From Haloarcula sebkhae (GTDB taxonomy: Archaea; Halobacteriota; Halobacteria; Halobacteriales; Haloarculaceae), in contig NZ_BMPD01000002.1 in the NCBI RefSeq assembly GCF_014647415.1, forward strand, positions 462,324-526,323: a stretch of DNA of 64,000 nt, written 5' to 3'. The position numbers and the translations under genes are program-made. Shown here in pieces: positions 33,455 to 42,526 of the stretch. Every line of letters begins with the position of its first letter. Positions within the stretch are counted from its first letter, which is position 1. The notes below the pieces were generated by a model that saw nothing but the letters and a program-made list of their open reading frames with translations, was not told the origin of the DNA and searched no databases.

Positions 33455-35149
33455 ATGTCGCGACGGAACGGCGGGCTGATCCCGACGGACCTGAAAACGA
33501 TCGCCCGCGATATTGGCTCGCTCCTGCTGATGGAGGCCGGACTGATGACGATCACAGCCGCGATTGCGCTGGGCTTTCAGGAGTTCTACGCCGCTTTCGG
33601 GTTCTTTACTGCGGCCGGGGTGACCGCCGCTGTCGGCGGCCTCGCGAACCGTTGGTTCACCGATGCCCCAGCCCCACAGATGAAACACGGCATGGTCATC
33701 GCCGCCGGCGGGTGGCTGCTGGTCGCCGCGTTCGGGTCGTTGCCGTTTCTGTTGACCGCATGGTTCACGCCCCCTGCTGTCATGGATACGTTCGTTCCGG
33801 TCGGGACGGACACGAGTGCGTGGGAGCCGATCAGGGTCGGCGGAACGACCACGCTCTCCAGTCTGGCGTACTTCCGGAACCCACTCCACGCATTCTTCGA
33901 GAGCATGAGTGGGTGGACCGGGAGCGGCCTGACGATGGCGATTCACGAGCCCTCGCTTCCTCGCGCCGTCCAGTGGTGGCGGTCGTTCATCCAGTACGTC
34001 GGTGGCGTCGGAGTCATCGTTCTGACCGTCTCCATCCTGTCGCGGCCCGGCAGCGGCAGTTACGCGCTCTACCAGAGCGAGGCCCGCGAGGAGAAGATCC
34101 ATCCCAGCGTCGTCTCCACCGTTCGCACCGTCTGGAAACTCGTCGCCGGCTACACGGTCCTCTCCTTTGCGCTCCTGTTCGGTGCCATCCTCGCCAGCGA
34201 CAGCGAGTACGCGGCGTCGCTGTCGCTGTGGGAGGCCGCCTGGCAGGCGCTCAATCACGCCATGACCGGGCTCACGACCGGCGGGTTCTCGGTCACGGAC
34301 AACTCGATTGCGACGTACAACTCGCCGCTTGTCGAGACCGTCCTGTTGCCGATCATGATTCTCGGTGCGATTGCGTTCCCGGTCCACTACGTCGTCTTGC
34401 ACGATAGGCAGGTTCGCGAACTGGTGTCGGACCTGCAGACTCGCTGGCTGTTTATCCTGCTCGCGCTCGGCGTCGCTGGGCTCTCAGTACAAAACGCGTG
34501 GTCCGTTCCTGCGACGACTGAGGCGTTTGCCACCCAGTCGTTCCTGCCGTTTTCGGTGCCGATGCTCGACGCTGCACAGCTTGATGCGGTCCGGGACTCG
34601 ACGTTCCAGTGGGTCAGCGCCCTCAGCTGTACCGGCTTCCAGTCGGCACCGATCGGTCGCTGGCTCGCCGGCGGCAAGGTGCTCGTGGCCGGTGCAATGG
34701 TGCTTGGCGGCGCTGCGGGGTCCACTGTTGGGGGCATCAAAATCATCCGAGGATACACCATCGCTCGCGGGATCATCTGGCAGTTCTCGCGAGTGTTCCT
34801 CCCGACGAACGCGGTGATTACGGCCCGCATCGGCGACCGGACGCTCGACCGCGAGTCGATGGAGCGGGAGTTCAGCGAAGCGGCCATCGTGACGCTGCTA
34901 TGGCTCATCATTCTCGTCACCAGCAGTATCGTCCTCACCAACGTCGCGGGACCGGGGTTCGGCTACGCCGATGCTCTGTTCGAAGTCGCCAGCGCGCAAG
35001 GGAACGTCGGCCTTTCCTCGGGCATCACCGGGCCGTCGATGTCCCCGCTTGCGGAGGGAATGTTCGTGCTGAACATGTGGGTCGGCCGCCTGGAGATCAT
35101 CCCGATACTCGTGTTCATCCGCGCTGGACTGTACGGGCTAGACCCGTAG
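33455..35149 (+). CDS. trkH: TrkH potassium channel subunit
   Basis: This 564-residue membrane protein has the repeated M1-P-M2 layout of Trk/Ktr channels. Selectivity-type turns include MSGWTGSGLT, TGLTTGGFSV, SCTGFQS and AQGNVGLSSG, each contributing a filter glycine. GSTVGGIKIIR is characteristic of the family. It is in an operon with trkA. The N-terminal 60 residues are longer than in many TrkH proteins. Confidence 0.92.
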   Translation: MSRRNGGLIPTDLKTIARDIGSLLLMEAGLMTITAAIALGFQEFYAAFGFFTAAGVTAAVGGLANRWFTDAPAPQMKHGMVIAAGGWLLVAAFGSLPFLLTAWFTPPAVMDTFVPVGTDTSAWEPIRVGGTTTLSSLAYFRNPLHAFFESMSGWTGSGLTMAIHEPSLPRAVQWWRSFIQYVGGVGVIVLTVSILSRPGSGSYALYQSEAREEKIHPSVVSTVRTVWKLVAGYTVLSFALLFGAILASDSEYAASLSLWEAAWQALNHAMTGLTTGGFSVTDNSIATYNSPLVETVLLPIMILGAIAFPVHYVVLHDRQVRELVSDLQTRWLFILLALGVAGLSVQNAWSVPATTEAFATQSFLPFSVPMLDAAQLDAVRDSTFQWVSALSCTGFQSAPIGRWLAGGKVLVAGAMVLGGAAGSTVGGIKIIRGYTIARGIIWQFSRVFLPTNAVITARIGDRTLDRESMEREFSEAAIVTLLWLIILVTSSIVLTNVAGPGFGYADALFEVASAQGNVGLSSGITGPSMSPLAEGMFVLNMWVGRLEIIPILVFIRAGLYGLDP

Positions 35150-35171
35150 CTGAGCGGTCGCCCGCTGTCTC

Positions 35172-35528
35172 TCACTCTTCGTCAGGATACACTTCGCCAA
35201 GAAACATCCAGCGGACTTTCGTTCCACCTTCGGGTCTGGTCTCCTCTTTGACGTGGTAGAGATACGGTCCGTGTGGACAGTCAGCACATTCTTCAGCACA
35301 GGTAGTCCGCTTCACCACCTCAGTGTAGCCATCGCGTTTGGTCGCGCGAAGGATTTCCTCGTTGGGGCCTGGTTCCACCGGCGAGTCCGTCTCGTCGTGA
35401 AAGCGCAGGAGTTCCTGCGCATAGATGATCGTATTGCGGAGTTCGTCAGGCGTCAACTGTGGCAGTTCCGTCGCCACTTTATCCGGGACCCCCTCAGGCG
35501 GTGTCGGTCCGTTTTCAGGACTGGACAT
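35172..35528 (-). CDS. Hypothetical protein with Cys-rich CPHGPY motif
   Basis: This 118-residue acidic protein has a helical N-terminal half (ELRNTIIYAQELLRFH) and a C-terminal TTCAEECADCPHGPYLY motif that resembles a small zinc site found in several uncharacterised families. It lies between two trkH genes and is convergent with the first. The function is unknown. Confidence 0.75.
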   Translation of the reverse strand: MSSPENGPTPPEGVPDKVATELPQLTPDELRNTIIYAQELLRFHDETDSPVEPGPNEEILRATKRDGYTEVVKRTTCAEECADCPHGPYLYHVKEETRPEGGTKVRWMFLGEVYPDEE

Positions 35529-35601
35529 ACGGACATCTCTATCTGGGAGGTATATAACTGAACTGGCGGCTACAAATAGCGGTGGAACAAGTTGCCGGCA
35601 C

Positions 35602-37140
35602 TCACTCGTTCCAGAACGCCCCGGTAAATATCACGAACACCGGAATGATCTCCAGTCGACCGATCCACATCAGGAAGATCATCAGCAGTTTGCTGGTCTC
35701 CGGGAAGAGTTCGTAGGTCCCGAACGGCCCCAGAAAGCCGAACCCGGGGCCGATATTCCCGATGGTCGCCAGGCTTGCGCTGATGGCTTCGAAAACAGTC
35801 AGTTCGAGCCCGACACGACCGGCATCGAGGAGGAGGAACACCGTCGCGACACCGAACGTGAGCAGGTACAACAGGGTGAATCCATATATCGCGTTGATAA
35901 CGTCCTCGTCGATGACCTGCCCGCCGAGCCGAACTGGTTTGACGGCGCTAGGGTGGGCTGTCGTGAACAGTTGGCGTCGGATGCTCTTGAGCACGACGAG
36001 CCATCGGACGATTTTGACGCCGCCACCGGTCGACCCTGCGGAGCCGCCGATGAACATCGCGAACACCAGGACTCCCTGTGCGGTGTTGCCCCACTGGGCG
36101 AAGTCGCTCGTCGCGTACCCGGTCGAGTTCAGCAACGAGGCGACCTGAAACGTGGCTTGCCGGAGCGAGTTCTCCAGCGCCCCCTGTGTAATGCCCCCGA
36201 GTTCGAGCGGCGGCGCGGACCCGGTAAAGAGCAGTCCCCAGAGGATGACGGCCACGCCGGCGTTCGCGCTGAGGTACGCCTGTAGTTCTCGGTCCTTGAG
36301 GAAGGCGGCGTACTCGTCCTGCAACAGAAGGTAAAACAGCGCGAAGTTCATCCCGGCGATGAGCATGAACGGAATGACGGCCCACTGGACAGCCGGTGAG
36401 AAGTAGGCGATGCTCTCTGCCTGTGGGGAGAAACCGCCGGTCGGCAGCGTCGTGAATGCATGAGCAACGGCATTATACGCATCCATATTCGGTGCGTAGC
36501 CCGCGTAATGGAGGCCGAGCAGAATGAGGACGTACAGGACAGTAAAGCCCAGATAGAACAGCCAGAGGAGTCGGGCGGTCTCGGCTATCTTCGGCGTCAG
36601 CTTCTGGAGTTCGGGACCAGGCGCTTCTGATTCGATCAACTGCGCCCCGTTGACGGCTGCCTCCGGAAGAATGGCGACCATCAGGACAATAATACCCATG
36701 CCGCCGAGCCACTGGGTGAGCTGTCGCCACATCAACAGCGCGTGGGAGTGGCGAGCAAACGATATTTCGTTGGTAGCGGTCGCGCCAGTGGTGGTAAACC
36801 CGGACATCGATTCGAACAGCGCGTTCACAGGCTCACCGAGTGCTGATTCAGTCCCGTACCCCGCGATAACGTACGGAATCGCGCCGACAACTGCGACAGC
36901 ACCCCAGGAGAGGCCGACGAACAACAGCGCTTCGCGCGGCCCGAGTTCGTGGCTGTCGCTGGCTTGCTCTATCGCTACGCCGAGTGTGATGGCGATCCCG
37001 ATAGAAATCAGGAAGACAACGGTATCTTCTCCGTACAGCAAACCGATCCCGAGCGGGACCAGCATTGCGACGGCGAGATACTTGATGACAGTGCCGGTCA
37101 GAGCGACGCTCTGTCGCCAGTCGACGCGAACCGACATCAC
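35602..37140 (-). CDS. trkH: TrkH-type potassium channel subunit (second)
   Basis: This 512-residue TrkH has filter-type turns MSGFTTTGAT, TTLPTGGFSP, NSTGYATSD and TIGNIGPGFG, and the family signature GSTGGGVKIVR. It is closer to the classical TrkH layout than the neighbour at 33455-35149 and is on the opposite strand. It lacks its own TrkA gene next to it and may use the one at 32770. Confidence 0.92.
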   Translation of the reverse strand: MMSVRVDWRQSVALTGTVIKYLAVAMLVPLGIGLLYGEDTVVFLISIGIAITLGVAIEQASDSHELGPREALLFVGLSWGAVAVVGAIPYVIAGYGTESALGEPVNALFESMSGFTTTGATATNEISFARHSHALLMWRQLTQWLGGMGIIVLMVAILPEAAVNGAQLIESEAPGPELQKLTPKIAETARLLWLFYLGFTVLYVLILLGLHYAGYAPNMDAYNAVAHAFTTLPTGGFSPQAESIAYFSPAVQWAVIPFMLIAGMNFALFYLLLQDEYAAFLKDRELQAYLSANAGVAVILWGLLFTGSAPPLELGGITQGALENSLRQATFQVASLLNSTGYATSDFAQWGNTAQGVLVFAMFIGGSAGSTGGGVKIVRWLVVLKSIRRQLFTTAHPSAVKPVRLGGQVIDEDVINAIYGFTLLYLLTFGVATVFLLLDAGRVGLELTVFEAISASLATIGNIGPGFGFLGPFGTYELFPETSKLLMIFLMWIGRLEIIPVFVIFTGAFWNE

Positions 37141-37344
37141 TAATCACCGACCATTAACTGACGCTCACACTCCCGATATGAAAAAGCCCCACGTTCCAAC
37201 AGCGCTGTTTCCGGCGGATTCACTCGTGAACGTCTTCGGTTCGATGGCTTTCTGTTCCGTTCTGGAAGCGTATTGCGTTCGTACGCAGTCGCGTCTCTGG
37301 TGTGGATATTGGGCTGGAACTACTGGAGACGCTGCAGTGGCGAC

Positions 37345-37767
37345 TCAGGCGTGGCCCTGTTCTTTCGCTCCCTCGCGGATCTGCTTTGACCGCTTACGGA
37401 CGCGCGAAATGTACCGCTCGATTTTCTCCGGTTTCTCGCCGTAGAACGACGCTGCCCAGTGGATGTCAACGCCGTCCTGCGTGAGGAAGTACGCGACGAG
37501 CGTATCACGGCCGGCCTGGATGACGGTCGGCGGGACGCCGCGGTCCCCAGTCTCGGCCTCCTGAAAGCCGTTCACGTCGAAGTACACGTCGGCGTACAGC
37601 GTCGCCATCTCCGGGTCCGCGAACTCGGCCCCCTGGTGGTTTGGGGCCTCGAATCGGTAGCGTGTCTTGCCCTCGTCTGTCGTTCGTTCGACGATGCGCA
37701 CGTCGAGGATGTACTCGCGGTAGGTCGGACTGTCCGTCGGTGTATCTGCGGTGCCTGATTGTGGCAT
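37345..37767 (-). CDS. Hypothetical acidic protein
   Basis: This 140-residue protein starts at the ATG at 37767; an upstream in-frame extension reads through the neighbour gene and is rejected. It begins with a Thr/Pro-rich stretch, then a mixed alpha/beta domain (YILDVRIVERTTDEGKTRYR, FADPEMATLYADVYFDV) and a basic C-terminal helix. No membrane segment. It is downstream of the cohesin protein on the same strand. Unknown function. Confidence 0.75.
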   Translation of the reverse strand: MPQSGTADTPTDSPTYREYILDVRIVERTTDEGKTRYRFEAPNHQGAEFADPEMATLYADVYFDVNGFQEAETGDRGVPPTVIQAGRDTLVAYFLTQDGVDIHWAASFYGEKPEKIERYISRVRKRSKQIREGAKEQGHA

Positions 37768-37789
37768 GGGTAGTGTTGAGTTGTTACGG

Positions 37790-38527
37790 TTATCGAGCGG
37801 TTCTGGCCGCGAGTACCACCGCTCCGGCGACTGCGGCGAGCACCAACGCCATCGGGATCGAACCGTCGGCTCCGGTCGTCGACTGGTCGCCGACAGCCGT
37901 AGCATCGCCGGTCGCGTCACCCGCGGCACTCGCCGATTCGGTTGCGGACCCGGCGGCCGATGAGGACGCTTCGGTCGAGCTGGCAGCGACAGTGTCGGTC
38001 GTCTCGCCGGTCACCGTGACTGTTGCCGCCTCTGTGGCCGGCTCAACCGCCCCGCCGCCGTCGGCGTCGACCTGATTCGACGCGACAGTCACCTGCGTCT
38101 CACCGACGTCGACGCCAGCGAGCGTGACTGTCGCGAGTGTCACACCGCTAGCTCCGGGCTCGATCTGCCCGTCAAGGTCAGCCGCCTCAAGCGTGACTGT
38201 CCCGCCATCTGAACTAACGACGGGATCGGTCGTGAGTCCGAACCGGTCGGGGTAGCTCGCGTTCTTGAATCGGGCGACAGCGGGGTCATCGACGGAGAGT
38301 TCGAGCTGGTAGCCGGCCAGTCCGTCCGGCGCGCTGGTGAGGACGACCGGTACGGCCATCGTTTCGCCGGCAGCGACGGAGTCTGTCTCGATACTGATTG
38401 CTGGCGTACTCTGCCCTGTGGCGAGTGCGGGGACCGTCCCCGCGAGGAGGACGAGCGCGACGAGCGCGAGGGGGCGGCTGGCGGTTCGGACGCGACCGGG
38501 TATCGAACGGGTGGTGTCGTCGGTCAT
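37790..38527 (-). CDS. Membrane-anchored cohesin-domain protein
   Basis: This 245-residue exported protein has a signal peptide (about 17-40), a cohesin-like beta-sandwich (about 42-175) with the pattern VAAGETMAVPVVLTSAP and GLAGYQLELS, a Ser/Ala/Thr/Glu-rich linker and a C-terminal membrane helix with a basic end. The same cohesin pattern occurs inside the neighbouring PhoX-like protein. It could hold dockerin-bearing proteins on the cell surface. Binding is inferred from the domains. Confidence 0.8.
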   Translation of the reverse strand: MTDDTTRSIPGRVRTASRPLALVALVLLAGTVPALATGQSTPAISIETDSVAAGETMAVPVVLTSAPDGLAGYQLELSVDDPAVARFKNASYPDRFGLTTDPVVSSDGGTVTLEAADLDGQIEPGASGVTLATVTLAGVDVGETQVTVASNQVDADGGGAVEPATEAATVTVTGETTDTVAASSTEASSSAAGSATESASAAGDATGDATAVGDQSTTGADGSIPMALVLAAVAGAVVLAARTAR

Positions 38528-38572
38528 TGTGTTGCTGTATCGAAAGATGGGAATGGGATCCGGTCGCGGCCG

Positions 38573-41239
38573 TCAGTTGACCTCTTCGTAGAGGGCCGTC
38601 ACGTCGGCGAAGTCGATCTTGCCGTTTTCGTTGAAGTCGTACGCGCCGGTGTTCAGCTGGATGCTGTCGGAGTCCATGTTTGAGAACAGCACCTGCACGT
38701 CCTCGTAGTCGAGACGGCCGTTGCCGTTGAGGTCCTCGAAGTGACCGTCGCCGTCGGGGTCGGTCGGTGCGGCGTCGCCGACGACCGTCTGCGGGCCGCC
38801 CACGACGATGCCGTTTCGAACTTCTGCCTCGATGGCGTTGCCGTTCTCGTCGTCCATCTGCTCGATAGTGACGGTCAGGTCAGTCGTGCCGCCACCGTTG
38901 GCGCGGACGTCGAGCGTTGCGAGTGACACGTCCATCGCGCCGGACTGGACGTTCGTATCGACGTCGGCAACACGGATTGTCGCCGACGAGCCGTCGTCGC
39001 TGATGGAACTCTCTGTGAGTCCGAGCGCGTCGGGGAATGAAATGCCGGTGATGGACGCGATTTCGGGGTTCGAGACGGTGACGGAGAGCTGGGCACCGGA
39101 AAAGCCAGCGGGGAGTGACGAGGCAGTCAGCGGGACGCTACCCGTCGACCCGCTGCCGACCGCGGCGGAGTTGGCGCTGACGACGACGTTGGGCTGGTAG
39201 ACATAGAGACCGTCGTTCGGGTACGAGCGCGCTGGGCCGCCGAAGCCGTCCTCACAGCAGATGACGCGGCCGTCGCGCATCGTGTAGACGTTGTCGATGT
39301 TCCGGAGCGCATCGTTCGCGTCCTCCGGCGAGTCGGTGAAATCGGGGCCAGTGATGACTGGTTCGAGCGTCGAGACGTTGTAGTCCGATTCCAGCACCCC
39401 GCGATAGACGACGCCGCCGTCGACGCGGTCGAGTTGGATATCGCCCTCGTCGTCCGCGAGTGCGTCGTTGAACTCCGAAATACCGAAGTAGATGAAATCG
39501 CCGGGCTGTGAGTTATCCACGGTGTCAACGCCCTCTGCCTTGTTGAACTCGATGGATGCATCGATCTCCTTGGCGGCTGCACGGGTCTCAAGGAACGGGA
39601 CGCGACGGAGTTCCTCGTCGACGCCGTCGGGCCCGTTCGCCTCGTACTGCTCGGCCCACTCGACGATTTCCTCGTTCGTGATGTAGTTCCGGTTCCCGTT
39701 CTCGATGACGGACAGGTCGGCCTGCTTGATGACCGCCGCTGTCACCTCGTCGCCGTCCGCCCAGTCGGCGTGTGCGCTGAGGTAGTCAGCCTGAGTCACG
39801 TCGTCGTACTCGGCGACCCAGGATTCGACCTCGCCGTTGGTGGCGTGGCCGAGTTCTATCCACTCGATTTCGAGTGGAGTCTGTGCGGGAGAGTTCCGCT
39901 CCCCGGCTTCGGCAGCGTTGGCTGCGTCGTTCGTGATCTTCGGTGCGTACAGCGTCCCGGCGACGTCCATCGGTTCGTCGTACTCCGGAATCGGTTCGTC
40001 GGCGACGAACTTGTAGATGCCCTTGCTGTCGCCGTCCGAGCAACCATAGAGGGTCCGCTGGTCGCCTTCGATGTCGGGTGCCTCCCACGAGGCCCGCCCC
40101 ATCACATAGTACTTGACCGCTTCAGGTTCGTCGGCGGTCGGTTCGCGGAAGTCGACGAAGTACCCGTACCGGTACGGATTCGGATACACGTCGTCGAGCA
40201 GTGTCGTGTCGAGGTTCTCGCTGTCCCCTTGGTCGTCGCGCTCCGCACCGAGGTAGTACGCGAGGAACTCGACGCCGGTCAGCGCCCAGTAGCCCTGCGG
40301 GCCGAAGTTCTCGTCGAGGTCGCCGCTCTCGGCGTAGGACTCGATTGCGCCCGATATCTTGCTCGGGTTCGGCCGGTTCCAGAACTGACACCCGCCGATG
40401 AGGCCCTCGCCCGACCCCGCCTCGACGATGTCGCTTACCGTCGCCGTCAGGCTGACGCGGGGGTGTGCGTAGTTCTCCTCGGCGGAGATCATCGTCTCCC
40501 ACGGGCTGAGGTCGCCGTAACAGTTGATCCGCGTCCCGCCGTGTTCACGGAGCGAGTCGGTGTTGGTCAGGTTCATCGCGTTCTCGGTGTCTGCGCTCCA
40601 CTCGCCGTTCTCGTCCTGGCTGAGCGGGACCCGCGAGACGCACCCGGGGCTGTTCTCCCAGTTTGTAAACAGGTAGCCCTCGGTCCCCTCGTCGTTGCTC
40701 GGGACGAACTGGTTACAGTCGGGGTTCGTCGCCGCGCCGCCGTACTGCGTGCCGGCGAAGTTCTCCTGCGTGATATCTGTCCCGTCAGGCGTCTGGACCA
40801 CGCCGAGGCGCTCCTCGCCGTCGTTGATCGGTTCGCGCCCCTGTATGAGGATTTCGTAGTCACCGGCCGCTGATCGGACCTGCCGCTGTTTCTCCTCGGT
40901 GTCCGGAACCCCTACCTCCGGGAAATCGTCGTTGCTCCCGTCGAACTCGAACTGGAAGCCGCTGAAATAGCCCACTGCGGCCCGTCCGAACGGTTCGGGA
41001 TTCTCCCCTTCCGGGTGCTGGAGGCTGTACAGCAGTGACCCGTCCTCGAAGACGAACGGCCCTGTCACCTCCGCGCCAAACGCCGTCGTCGAGAAGCGTT
41101 TGAGACTCCCGGCGACGCTCGGTGCCCCAGGTGTGTCTGTCTCTTCGACCTCTTCGCCGCTTGCCACGCCGATGACGCTGGCCCCAAGCGCAGCAGCCAC
41201 CGACTGTGAAAGCACCTGCCGTCGAGTGAAATCGACCAT
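38573..41239 (-). CDS. PhoX-like phosphatase with cohesin and dockerin modules
   Basis: This 888-residue Tat substrate opens with TRRQVLSQSVAAALGASVIG, a twin-arginine signal. The main body (about 40-690) is a PhoX/DUF839-type beta-propeller phosphatase with NCYGDLSPWETMISAEENY, a metal-site segment of the family. A cohesin-like sandwich follows (about 695-815). The C-terminus is a dockerin with two calcium loops, DLNGNGRLDYED and DFNENGKIDFAD. Known PhoX enzymes are calcium/iron phosphatases. The extra modules suggest assembly on the cell surface with the cohesin protein next door. Confidence 0.85.
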   Translation of the reverse strand: MVDFTRRQVLSQSVAAALGASVIGVASGEEVEETDTPGAPSVAGSLKRFSTTAFGAEVTGPFVFEDGSLLYSLQHPEGENPEPFGRAAVGYFSGFQFEFDGSNDDFPEVGVPDTEEKQRQVRSAAGDYEILIQGREPINDGEERLGVVQTPDGTDITQENFAGTQYGGAATNPDCNQFVPSNDEGTEGYLFTNWENSPGCVSRVPLSQDENGEWSADTENAMNLTNTDSLREHGGTRINCYGDLSPWETMISAEENYAHPRVSLTATVSDIVEAGSGEGLIGGCQFWNRPNPSKISGAIESYAESGDLDENFGPQGYWALTGVEFLAYYLGAERDDQGDSENLDTTLLDDVYPNPYRYGYFVDFREPTADEPEAVKYYVMGRASWEAPDIEGDQRTLYGCSDGDSKGIYKFVADEPIPEYDEPMDVAGTLYAPKITNDAANAAEAGERNSPAQTPLEIEWIELGHATNGEVESWVAEYDDVTQADYLSAHADWADGDEVTAAVIKQADLSVIENGNRNYITNEEIVEWAEQYEANGPDGVDEELRRVPFLETRAAAKEIDASIEFNKAEGVDTVDNSQPGDFIYFGISEFNDALADDEGDIQLDRVDGGVVYRGVLESDYNVSTLEPVITGPDFTDSPEDANDALRNIDNVYTMRDGRVICCEDGFGGPARSYPNDGLYVYQPNVVVSANSAAVGSGSTGSVPLTASSLPAGFSGAQLSVTVSNPEIASITGISFPDALGLTESSISDDGSSATIRVADVDTNVQSGAMDVSLATLDVRANGGGTTDLTVTIEQMDDENGNAIEAEVRNGIVVGGPQTVVGDAAPTDPDGDGHFEDLNGNGRLDYEDVQVLFSNMDSDSIQLNTGAYDFNENGKIDFADVTALYEEVN

Positions 41240-41517
41240 GCGAGTGAGGGGTGGCAGTGATTATTAAAGCAGTTTTATAATATCTGAATGATGTATTCGG
41301 AGTCCTCTTGTGATATCAATTTTAGCTATACTACTAACCAGCTGGACATATCGCAAATACTGCTATTTTTACAGAATACGTACTGGATGGCTCCGACGAC
41401 ATCCGCTCACACTCCGGTTCGTACTCACCTACTTACCAGTCGACGAACAGGATAATCACCACACAATACTCACGCTGTCAGGTCACAAGTCACACCGACG
41501 ACTGTCGTAGCCAGCCG

Positions 41518-41805
41518 CTACATCCCCATGTCAGCAGCCGGGTCGGGAACCGGCAGCTCGTTCGGGGACACACCGAGCAGTTCCGCCGCGTGGTCGAGTG
41601 CCATGTCGAAGCCGTAGTATCGCTCCAGTTCGTCGCCGTCAGCGGTCGGCCGGACCTTCAGCATCGCGTACCCCTCGATGTTCTGTGCGACCGCGGCGCT
41701 CCCGCTGTCGCTCTCGAATATCAGCAGCCGTTCCTCGTCGGTCTCTCGGTAGGTGGCCGTGATACCGTCGGCTGACGCCTCGACGGGGAGTTCGGAATCG
41801 GTCAT
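41518..41805 (-). CDS. Hypothetical acidic protein
   Basis: This 95-residue protein starts at the ATG at 41805; a longer in-frame extension overlaps the divergent PadR gene and is rejected. It is acidic, beta-rich at the N-terminus with a helical end, and has no membrane segment. Haloarchaea carry many conserved proteins of this kind next to small regulators. Function unknown. Confidence 0.75.
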   Translation of the reverse strand: MTDSELPVEASADGITATYRETDEERLLIFESDSGSAAVAQNIEGYAMLKVRPTADGDELERYYGFDMALDHAAELLGVSPNELPVPDPAADMGM

Positions 41806-41892
41806 CGGCGGCCCTAGGGACCGGGGGTATGCGAACTTGGCGGTCCACTCGGAACCGCAAACGCGAAACCGGGCGGCTGTGACCGGACACCT

Positions 41893-42183
41893 ATGGCGAA
41901 GTGGCTCCAGAGCGGCCGCCGGCGCGATATGTGCGTCCTGCTGGCTGCTGCCGAGGACGGGGAACTCTCCGGCCAGCGGCTGAAAACGCGGCTCGAACGC
42001 CGCTACGACACGCGAATCGAACCGAAGAGCTTCTACGGCGCGCTCGACGCGCTGGAGTCGGCGGGGTTCGTCGCTCACCGCGAGGACGGCATCGCCGACA
42101 AGTACTCGCTGACCGAGGCTGGCGAGCGGCGGCTCCGGGACCAGTTCGAGTGGATGCGCGAGGCGCTCGGCGAGGATAGCTAA
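41893..42183 (+). CDS. PadR-type winged-helix regulator
   Basis: This 96-residue protein consists almost only of a winged helix: GELSGQRLKTRLERRY (helix 2-3), SFYGALDALESAGFV (recognition helix) and DKYSLTEAGERRLRD (wing). The short form lacks the C-terminal dimer helix of larger PadR proteins. It is divergent from the acidic hypothetical gene and may control it. Confidence 0.82.
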   Translation: MAKWLQSGRRRDMCVLLAAAEDGELSGQRLKTRLERRYDTRIEPKSFYGALDALESAGFVAHREDGIADKYSLTEAGERRLRDQFEWMREALGEDS

Positions 42184-42271
42184 CTATTCATTCTTGGCCC
42201 TGCCGAATTTCGTTTCGCCGGCACTGATGGATGGGATATCCTTTTTGTGAGCGCTCCCACAGAACACAGGT

Positions 42272-42526
42272 ATGTCCCTGTCCCGCTCACTCCTCCTAGC
42301 AGGTCTGGACGCTCTCCCGTTTGCGGCGCTCGCCAGCGTCGCGACGTACGTGTTCGCACGCACAACCATCCAGCCGTCAGTAGTTGTCGGCATGCTCGCC
42401 GGGACCGTCGGTGTGGCAGTGCTTCTCGCGCTTGGAATTGCCAGCGCGAGATGCTACCGTGCGGACGGAAAACCGTTCTACTTCACGCGTGCGGTCGTGG
42501 TCGAAGGGCTCCTCTCGCTTCCCTAG
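42272..42526 (+). CDS. Small two-span membrane protein
   Basis: This 84-residue protein has two hydrophobic segments (about 8-28 and 38-60) and a C-terminal amphipathic stretch. It ends four bases inside the convergent acyl-CoA dehydrogenase gene. Not recognised. Confidence 0.65.
   Translation: MSLSRSLLLAGLDALPFAALASVATYVFARTTIQPSVVVGMLAGTVGVAVLLALGIASARCYRADGKPFYFTRAVVVEGLLSLP

Noticed and set aside
33380-34402. A 340-codon minus-strand frame
   Set aside because: It is antisense to trkH and dominated by Arg, Gly and Asp, a typical shadow composition.
39770-40873. A 367-codon plus-strand frame
   Set aside because: It is fully antisense to the PhoX-like gene, which has clear motifs. It is a high-GC shadow.
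41310-41510. A 66-codon plus-strand frame in the gap after the PhoX-like gene
   Set aside because: There is no ribosome-binding site, coding bias or recognisable pattern. The 278-bp gap otherwise looks like promoter and spacer sequence.
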